In this document: piece after piece, positions 57,330-64,000 of the stretch | Layout: every line of letters starts with the position of its first letter | How positions within the stretch are numbered: the stretch's first letter is position 1 | NCBI GenBank assembly: GCA_004431415.1 | Contig: QPMI01000534.1 | Coordinates: forward strand, 62,001 to 126,000 | Source of the DNA: Cyanophora paradoxa | Lineage: Eukaryota; Glaucocystophyceae; Cyanophorales; Cyanophoraceae | Direction: 5' to 3' | Length of the DNA stretch: 64,000 nt | Translations under genes and position numbers: made by a program | The notes under the pieces: model-generated | Databases searched by the model: none | The model's input: only the letters and a program-made list of their open reading frames with translations | Told to the model about the DNA's origin: nothing

Positions 57330-59732
57330 TCGGAATATTGCTGATCGCAAAAACTCGCAGGATGCGGAGCAGCCTGCTGCAGCTGTGATTCTTGCGTCAA
57401 CGGGCAACGAAAATGCCGAGGCCACCAAAGATATCGATATCAATGTCGTACCGGACACGATTATGAGCGAATTCTTCAACATGGCAGGCCTGCAGGCGAG
57501 CTGGCCTCTCCGCCGCGTGTGCAGGTCAGCCTGCACAAAATAACTCCGAATGCGAACTGATATATAAACCTTCGCAGGCGTTGGCGGCGAGTGATTGAAG
57601 AGACAGTATGGGCAAAGTTTGACTTGACGGTCAAGGGATGCATGACATCAGCGGATCTCGACGTTAATTATAACGCTGGATATCCTCACGACGCGCCCCT
57701 TTATGGCTACAATCACATATCGGCGCTTCTCGAGCGAGGGGTTCTGCGGTTCCGTGGCGGCGCAAGCGTCGCGATCCGACTGCGACTCGCGGACTGCCCA
57801 GCACTCAACACGTCGGCGCGCGCATCGGCCGTCAATCGAATTCACCTTCGCGCATTTGATTATTCAGCTTTCAAGCTACTCCCGGCCGTCGTCGACGTCT
57901 TCAGCCGAACTGGGTCAGAGAAGCCGCGGCAGGCGACCGTCGAGGTCATCCTCAGCGACGGCGACGATGCTGCTGGCCGGCTTCAGGACAGCTTCCTTTT
58001 CGGAGCACTGGAAGCGCTGCACTCTTCGATGGCGAACGCGCACCCCGCTGTCAGTTGCAGCTGCCTGGAAAGCGTCAGCGTCGGCATCACCAGCACACCC
58101 CGCGAATCCGATCGCAAGCGCCTCTTAACGGTGTGGGGCCCGGAAGATCGCAGCGCGTTGCGGGAGGTCATGCGCCCCTTCAGCGGCCTGCGGTCCCTCA
58201 ACCTCTCCTCTCCATTCTTCGAAGGGCTCAATCGAGAGGGCGCCGCCATTATCGCCGAGGCCTGCCCGAACGTGAGCACCCTCCACCTCACGGCCGATTT
58301 CCAAGTCATTTCGGGGGTGCTGTCGGCCCTCGCGTCTCTGCCGAACCTCCAGCACCTTTCCGCGTCGGACGCGAACCCGAAAACAGTCACCGTCAGCTTT
58401 GCTAACGGCCTGGAGGCCCTCGCCGATGGTGCCGCGGGCCGGACGCTTCGCAGCATCGGTTTCTTTGGCGAGCAGGGGCTGTTCAAGTGCGCACTCGGAT
58501 CTCGATGGCCTAGATTATAGGCAAGCTTTATGATAATGACGGCCCCAAACGCACAGGCCAGGCGAGTTCCCAATTCGTTCAATAGCCACCACGCTCCCGA
58601 ATTTTCCTTGGGGAGAGTTCGAAACAACCGTTCGCGCGCTCAGCCGCATGCCTAACCTCGAGTCGATTCAACCGTTTCTGGTTCGTATCTTTAAGCGCCA
58701 AAATCAATTTCAGCGTATATATCTTCAAATCGCACAATGAATTAATATTTTGTCGTATCTCAAGCTTCAGGCTCATCGAACTTGCAGGTCGACTCGGACA
58801 TATGCATGGCCATGGCGCAGGAGCGCATCACGTCTCTCGGCCGCATCGCGGGCCTCCGCGAGGCGTCTGTGGCCTTCATCGACATGGTCGACGCGGGTAA
58901 GACTTCCGAGGCCCTGCGCGCCCTGGCAGAGGCGCTCTCCCGCCTTCCCCGCCTTGAAAAGCTCACGCTGGACTTCTCCAGTGAGCCCTCCCGCTCTGGG
59001 ATCCAAATCTTTGAAGTTTCCGGTTCGATTTGCGTACGCTGATCAATTCAATTTGGTGTTCAGTGAACTACGCATGCGGGGACGCTGATGTCGATTATGC
59101 GTCTCTGCTGGAGAGCCCCGGGGTCCGCCGGCGCCTCGCATCCCTGCGCATGGCCCTCCGCAGCGAGGCCGACGCACTGGCGGTCCTCGGGCTCCCCGCC
59201 CTCCGCCACCTCCGCGTCTCCACCGGCCTCGGGTCGCTCCGCCCCCTCGAGGTTTCCAAGGACGCTGCAGCGCAGCCAGGCTCGATCGCGAATCTGCATT
59301 AACCGCCCCCCGTGCAGGTCCTGCGCGGGCTCCGACCGGACGTCGAGCTCGAGGTGCGCGTCGACTACGCGTGGGACCGGGAGCCGCGCCTCGTCGCGGA
59401 GGCCGAGGCCGCCGTCCGGGGCATGTTCGAGGCTGCGGTGCGCCTCCCGATCGCCATCGATATCGCGATCGCGACCGGGCCGCCTCGGGCTCGGGCTCCC
59501 GTTCCCCCTCGATGTTAATGCAAGATAGATCTAGATTGATGCGGAAGCTTTAAGTGCCACCAATATAGCTACTAAATTGTTCACACATCTAACTGTTAAT
59601 TGAATCGATGTCCAGGGGCTGCGCGCGCTCTCGCTCTCGATGGCGCGGGGCGCGGAGCCGCCGCCGCCGCGGCCGAGGACCCCCACGGAGGAGGAGCGGG
59701 AGCGGGCCTGGCAGGCCCTCCTCGCTATCTAA
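57330..59732 (+). CDS. F-box/LRR-type protein, second locus
   Basis: Probable SCF adaptor. An F-box-like stretch NVVPDTIMSEFFNMAG ends in WPLRRVC, which splices at 57522/57579 to RRWRRVIEETVWAKFDL. A long exon (57579-58488) has LRRs such as FSGLRSLNLSSPFFEGL, CPNVSTLHLTADFQV and LASLPNLQHLSASDAN. Further exons are ETTVRALSRMPNLESIQPFL (58617-58680), a 58784-58980 exon with LSRLPRLEKLTLDFS, VRRRLASLRMALRSEADAL (59120), VLRGLRPDVELEVRVDYAWD (59315) and a last exon LRALSLSMARGAEPPP ending TAA at 59732. The initiating Met is not resolved: the first in-frame ATG in the F-box is at about 57463, but the frame is open further upstream. It resembles the gene at 457-2343. Confidence 0.65.
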
Positions 59733-60286
59733 ATTTGGCCCCGTGTCACTCGCATGTAACGTAAGAGCACATGTCGAAATAAAATCCCGAAGACGTTAAC
59801 AGCCCGGCTTTCATTTCGTCTTGTTCTTCGTCGTGTGAATTCGAGGGTATTGATATCGCCCTGGCACAAGCTGTGTGAGAAACGTATACACTGTGTGACG
59901 AATTTGTATCTTCAAGGCCTGCGTAACTGAACATATGTGAGGCTCAAATCTAGAGATTGCGCTAACTTGAACTGCAAAGTAAATTTGACGCCTCTGCTAC
60001 TAGTAGTCACTGAGTAGTACTGTGAAACGGGATAATTGCATTGATGAACCCGAAATGAAGGCTTAAGCTTGAGCTCAGTTTCTTCAAAGAATCGGACGGA
60101 AACCTAACCTTTATCCGGATCCGGGGCTACCAATATAAACTACAAATACGACATAAGCTACCAATTGCAAGATCCCCGGGTTTTGACATAAGCTACCAAT
60201 ATGCACAAATATCTGCAGACTGGATCACTGGAATTTATTCCGAGGTTCTCCGATCGGCCGCGCTCGCCCCGGCCCGGGCGCGGGCG
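59733..60286. other. intergenic region between convergent genes
   Basis: AT-richer stretch between the 3' ends of the F-box/LRR gene and the cyclase. It contains two similar stretches, GACATAAGCTACCAATTGCA and GACATAAGCTACCAATATGC (60149 and 60185), and no supported exon. Confidence 0.4.
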
Positions 60287-63200
60287 TCACTTCTCCGGGG
60301 AGAGGACGGGCTCGTAGGCGTCGGGGCTGCGGGCGGCGGCGCGGGCGCGGGCGAGCAGAAGGCCCGTCGCCACGTCCCCGGGGTGCGCCCGCACCGCCGC
60401 CTGCGGTCGCGAAAATGGATTAATCATAACAGAAATATTGTTTCCAGGGCGCGAAATTGATAACGGTCTGACAGATCGATATCTAGATATCGGATATATG
60501 TTATAGAAAGTTTAGAGCGCGCACGAAACTGTGATAAGGCTAAGATCTGAGAAGCTTGTGATACTTGAAGCGAAGGCTCGAAGAGGGGCGGGGCGGGGGG
60601 CGGGGACGGGCCTGGGCGAGGCGGGCGGGCTTTGCTATCTTGTACTTCCTCGCGTTTAGCTTACATCTATCGTCTAAAATCCTGTCCATAATTACGTTTA
60701 CAGCTTCTACTACAGGGGAGGAGGGGTGGGGACGGGCCTGGGCGAGGCGGGCGGCGCGGTGGAAGTCGCGGCGGCGGAGGGCGGCGAGGGCGCCCCCGTA
60801 GCGCGCCGCCAGGTCCTCTGCCCCGGGGCCCGGCGCCACCCCGACGGGGCCCGCCCTGCGCGTTTCCCGAGCTCGGTATCAAGTTGAATCGAACGGAACC
60901 GCAATATGTTCCGACCAATTGCAAGCTCAACTTCAAGGGCTTAGGGGAATGGGCAATAGAAAGATATCAATATTTATGCAAGAAGCGAGGGGCGAGGGGC
61001 GGGGGGCCGGGGGCGGACCCGAGCTCGCCCATGACGTCGTAGACGTCCACCGGCACCGCCTTCCCCTGGCCCCGCCCGCCGACGATCAGCCGCTGTATGG
61101 GGCGTTGGGTACGCCCCCGCGGTCATCGATCTGTAATTCTCGGCGTTCCATATACGAACTTCGGAAGCCGGATTGATTATAAATAATAATGCGCTGATTA
61201 AGCATTGTAATTACGCGGGGGCGCGCGGGCCTTGAGGCGGACGGTGTCGAGGAGGCGGGCGAGGAAGGCGGGCCCCGCCCGCGCCACCGCCTCCCCGGAG
61301 GCCAGCACCGCCGTCCCGTACCGCCGGTTCAGGCCTGGGGGAGGGGGGGGGGTGTTGAGCCCCATGTCCGAGTGCCAAGGCCGAGGGGGAAGGGATGCGT
61401 GATTTATAATCGAGCTCGAGTTCCAAATTAAAGCGTGAGCGGGGTCGGGGCCGGGGCGGACTCTCGAGGCGGGAGGCGACGTTGGGGACGTCCCCGATCA
61501 CCGTGTACGAGAGCCGCGCCGCCGTCCCCACCTGCGCGCGGGGCGTGTGGCGGAGTCCATGGCCAGTCTGGGGCAAAGGGCGCGAGCAACTTGGAGTCGG
61601 GCTGGGGAACCGGGCGCACGGTTCCGACCATGGCGGTGCCGGAGTGGATGCCGAAGCGGGCGCCGAGGGGCGGCAGGCCCACCGCCCGCAGCCGCGGGCC
61701 CAGCTCCTGCGCCCGCCCGATCGAGAATCCTCAGATCGGATGCGAACAGCGTGATGCATTATGGCGGATGAATAGGTCAGACATCGTGATGTAGAACTAG
61801 AATTAATTAATGATTTGGGGCCCGGTACAATTTAATTCAAAGACGTGTCACGGATTCCGACGTGCATCTACCGGGGGCGCACGGCGATGGCGCGGGAGGC
61901 GGCGAGGGCGGCGCGCAGGGCCGCCGCCGGGTGCTCCGCCAGCGGCGCCGGCCTGCCCCCATCCGATCGATCCCGACCGATCGCTCGAGATCGACGGAGA
62001 GGGACGGGGGCGGGGGCGGGGTCCGCGCCTGTTCCAGAGGGCCATCACCGCGTCCCCACGTACCTGCCCGGGTTGTATAGGGGCGGGGGGGAAGGGGGAG
62101 GAGGGGGGAGGGGGAGGAGGGGGGGAGGGGAGGAGGGGGGAGGGGGGAGGGGGGAGGGGGAGGGGAGGGGGGATGGGGGAGGAGTGGGAGGGGGAGGAGG
62201 GGGGATGGGGAGGAGTGGGAGCGCGCAGGTCTCCGGCCAGTGGATAGATAGCCTTAGGTGGCTTATAATTAGGCGGGGCGGGGGCGGGGCGGGGGCGGGG
62301 CGGGCTTGTCGACGGTGCCGCCCGTCGCAGAGACGGCGTCCGTCACGACCCCCATGAACTCCTGCGGTAATGCTCAGACGGTAATGCTGCGGGTGGGGGG
62401 TGGGGGGGCATGTCCTGCTGGGCTAGGTTAGGCTTAGGCTAGGCTAGGTTAGGTGGGGGGCGGGCGGGCGGGCGGGGGCGCGCGTGGAGCATGTAGACGA
62501 GTTGGGAGGGGCCCAGCTGCTCCGTCTGCGGGCGGGGTGCGGGGGGCGGGGGGCGGGGCCCACGCGTGAGGCGGGCCGCGATCGAGATCTGGCTCCGAGG
62601 CCTCGAGCTCGAGCTGGATCTTTCGCGCCGGATGGGCGACGCACGAGGGTCGTGAATCCTGCGAGAATTCGCATTTGTGTTTAGATGACCGGCTCGAGGA
62701 GGGCACGCATATATAAATATAACGGGGAATCTAAGAATATGGGGCTCTAGCCCTCTGCAGCAGACATGCTATGTGCACCTGCAATGTCGGCGAACATAAC
62801 TGCGAAAGTCGAAGAGAAACGTCACGAAGGTTTAATCACGCCGGCGATCGCGACCGGGGCGGCCCGGAAGCAGCGAGGGCACCGGAGACGTCGTTGGCCT
62901 CGAGGTCGACGGAGGGGTTCCCGTCCCCGCCCAGCAGCCCCTCCACCACCTGCGCCCACCGGCAGCGTCAGGGACAGGGGCGGGCGCGGCAGGCGCGGGG
63001 GCGGGGGCGGGGGCGCGCGCCTCGCCGGGGACGTAGCGCTTGATGGAGCGGAGGCCTGCGAGACGCCGCGAAAATCTCAACATCATTACGTAGACGGCGT
63101 CAACGGCGCGAAATCGGGTCCGGCGGCCGCGTACCGGCTTCGAGGGCGAGGCAGGCCTCATGGCACAGAAAGACCTGCGGCGCTCCACGAGCTCGAATCT

Positions 63201-63980
63201 TGAACTTGGCCTCAGGGCCTAAGCTTTATTTCATGACCATAGAAGCTAAGCTTAATAAACTCAGATATTTAATTTATCCTCTTCGTTCGAGATCTAGAGG
63301 GGGTGCGGGGTCGCGGCGCTCGCGGCCGCGGGCCTCTGAGATGCGGAGGCCGGCGGATTGGAAGGCCGCTCGCAGGGCCGCCCGGCAGCCGCGAACGCTC
63401 CAGTCGGGCCTGCGCCATGCGCGCGTACTGAAATTACAGGCGAGCTGGAGAGATCGCGTTTGAGAAAGCTATATCGTCAGTGCGGGTGATCGGGAAAGGG
63501 AGGGGGCCCGGCCCACCCGCCGTGGCGATCGCCGAAGGCGGCGGCGGTGCAGCCGGCGCAGCCCTCGTGGTCCGCGTCGCCGCAGGGGCGCGAGAGGCTC
63601 CCGCTGATGACCGTCACCCGCTCGCCGGACCCGGCCCCGGAACCAACCTCGGTCCCCGGCGGCGCTGCCGCGGCGCCGGCGCCGCCGCCAGCGCCAGCGC
63701 CGGCGACCTCGTCCGCCGGCAGGGTCGAGGAGCCGGTCGAGGCGGCGATGGGGTGCTGGTAGGGCGGCGCGGCGAAGGGCAGCGTGGAGGCCGGGGGCGG
63801 CAGCGCCGAGTCGCCCTCAACGAGGGTCTCCGGCAGGAGCGCCGGGGCCGAGGCGCGCCGCCGGAGCGAGAAGAGCGCCGCCGCCGCGCTGCTCGCGGGG
63901 CCGGCGCCTTCGCCTCCACCCCGCCCGACCCGAGCTCCGGGCGGAGGCGGAGGAGTGGGCGTGGCGGGCGATCCAGTCAC
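60287..63980 (-). CDS. class III adenylate/guanylate cyclase
   Basis: Makes cAMP or cGMP from ATP or GTP. Exons in order: LRSIKRYVPGE (63040); VVEGLLGGDGNPSVDLEAND (62940) joined through a 21-nt microexon (62779-62799) to give NDVSVMFADIAGFTTL, holding the first metal-binding Asp; TEQLGPSQLVYMLH (62530); EFMGVVTDAVSATGGTVDK (62350); RGDAVMALWN with the second Asp (62060); AEHPAAALRAALAASRAIA (61920); LGARFGIHSGTAMVGTV (61650); SYTVIGDVPNVASRLES (61500), with the Asn of the NxxxR pair; RRYGTAVLASGEAVARAGP (61300); RLIVGGRGQGKAVPVDVYDV (61070); and a TPR-like tail ending SPDAYEPVLSPEK, stop at 60287. Exons between 63.1 and 63.98 kb (RVTVISGSLSRPCGDADHEG) may belong to it and the gene may extend past the window. 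The substrate-specifying residues were not resolved. Confidence 0.78.
62070..62225. repeat. long G-rich tract inside a cyclase intron
   Basis: About 150 bp of GGGGGAGGAGG-type sequence on the plus strand (C/T-rich on the coding strand), within the intron between the GGTVDK and RGDAVMALWN exons. It has very high G-quadruplex or triplex potential and is probably prone to length change. Confidence 0.9.
62421..62454. repeat. TTAGG-like degenerate repeat
   Basis: Five or six units alternating GGCTAGG and GGTTAGG or GGCTTAGG within a cyclase intron. It resembles interstitial telomere-like sequence but is short and impure. Confidence 0.5.
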
Positions 63981-64000
63981 GCACGGAGCTGCGGCGGCGG

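Noticed and set aside
62421-62454. Telomere
   Set aside because: The TTAGG-like units are few and impure and lie inside a gene far from a chromosome end.
1-64000. CRISPR arrays, bacterial operons or insertion sequences
   Set aside because: The tandem repeats seen lack regular unique spacers, genes are split by GT-AG introns, and no transposase was found. A bacterial source was rejected.

Overview
The window is nuclear DNA of a GC-rich, intron-rich unicellular eukaryote. Nearly every recognisable gene is split by short GC-rich introns (about 30-170 nt), no ribosome-binding sites or operons are visible, and the gene set is eukaryotic: NPHP3-like NACHT/TPR proteins, F-box/LRR proteins, an LRR-BTB protein, a RING-CH membrane ligase, a twin-CX9C mitochondrial protein, NAPE-PLD and a POT transporter. 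Two ciliopathy-type NPHP3-like genes suggest a lineage that makes a cilium or flagellum. A GC-rich alga such as a haptophyte or stramenopile is my guess; the sequence does not prove it. Genes are very GC-rich, while intergenic stretches are less so and full of short palindromes (TGATCA, GCATGC, GTTAAC).

Layout. 0.4-2.3 kb (+): F-box/LRR gene. 2.6-13.5 kb (-): a tandem segmental duplication of about 4 kb period, in which an intact F-box/LRR gene (10.3-13.5 kb) is followed by two near-identical LRR-BTB genes alternating with two 5'-truncated F-box/LRR copies. 13.6-15.6 kb: repeat-rich, with a tRNA-like Pol III A/B box. 15.6-28.8 kb: a large inverted repeat (arms about 5 kb, spacer about 3 kb) carrying two head-to-head NPHP3-like genes (DUF4062 + NACHT + about 11 TPRs). 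28.8-32.1 kb: mostly intergenic. 32.1-33.0 kb (+): single-exon four-TM protein. 33.3-47.2 kb: compact housekeeping cluster with glycerate kinase (-), WVGIY/SKICH-like protein (-), COX23/CHCHD7-like (+), flavin-reductase-like (-), PLP-homeostasis protein (+), POT transporter (+) and NAPE-PLD-like hydrolase (-). 48.9-50.6 kb (+): CCCH zinc finger-vWA fusion. 52.8-56.9 kb (-): RING-CH multi-pass E3 ligase. 57.3-59.7 kb (+): another F-box/LRR gene. 60.3-64 kb (-): class III nucleotide cyclase, possibly running off the window.

Functional themes. The ends of the window hold many ubiquitin-ligase parts: F-box/LRR (CUL1-type), LRR-BTB (CUL3-type) and RING-CH. The middle holds membrane and metabolic genes. 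The most notable points are the inverted NPHP3-like pair with one-TPR-per-exon structure and homogenised arms, the alternating F-box/BTB tandem array, a 21-nt microexon carrying a catalytic Asp of the cyclase, the CCCH-vWA fusion, and a GTACCCC motif repeated through introns of the 34-46 kb cluster. Exon boundaries were read by eye from splice sites and family motifs, so gene ends and small exons are approximate.
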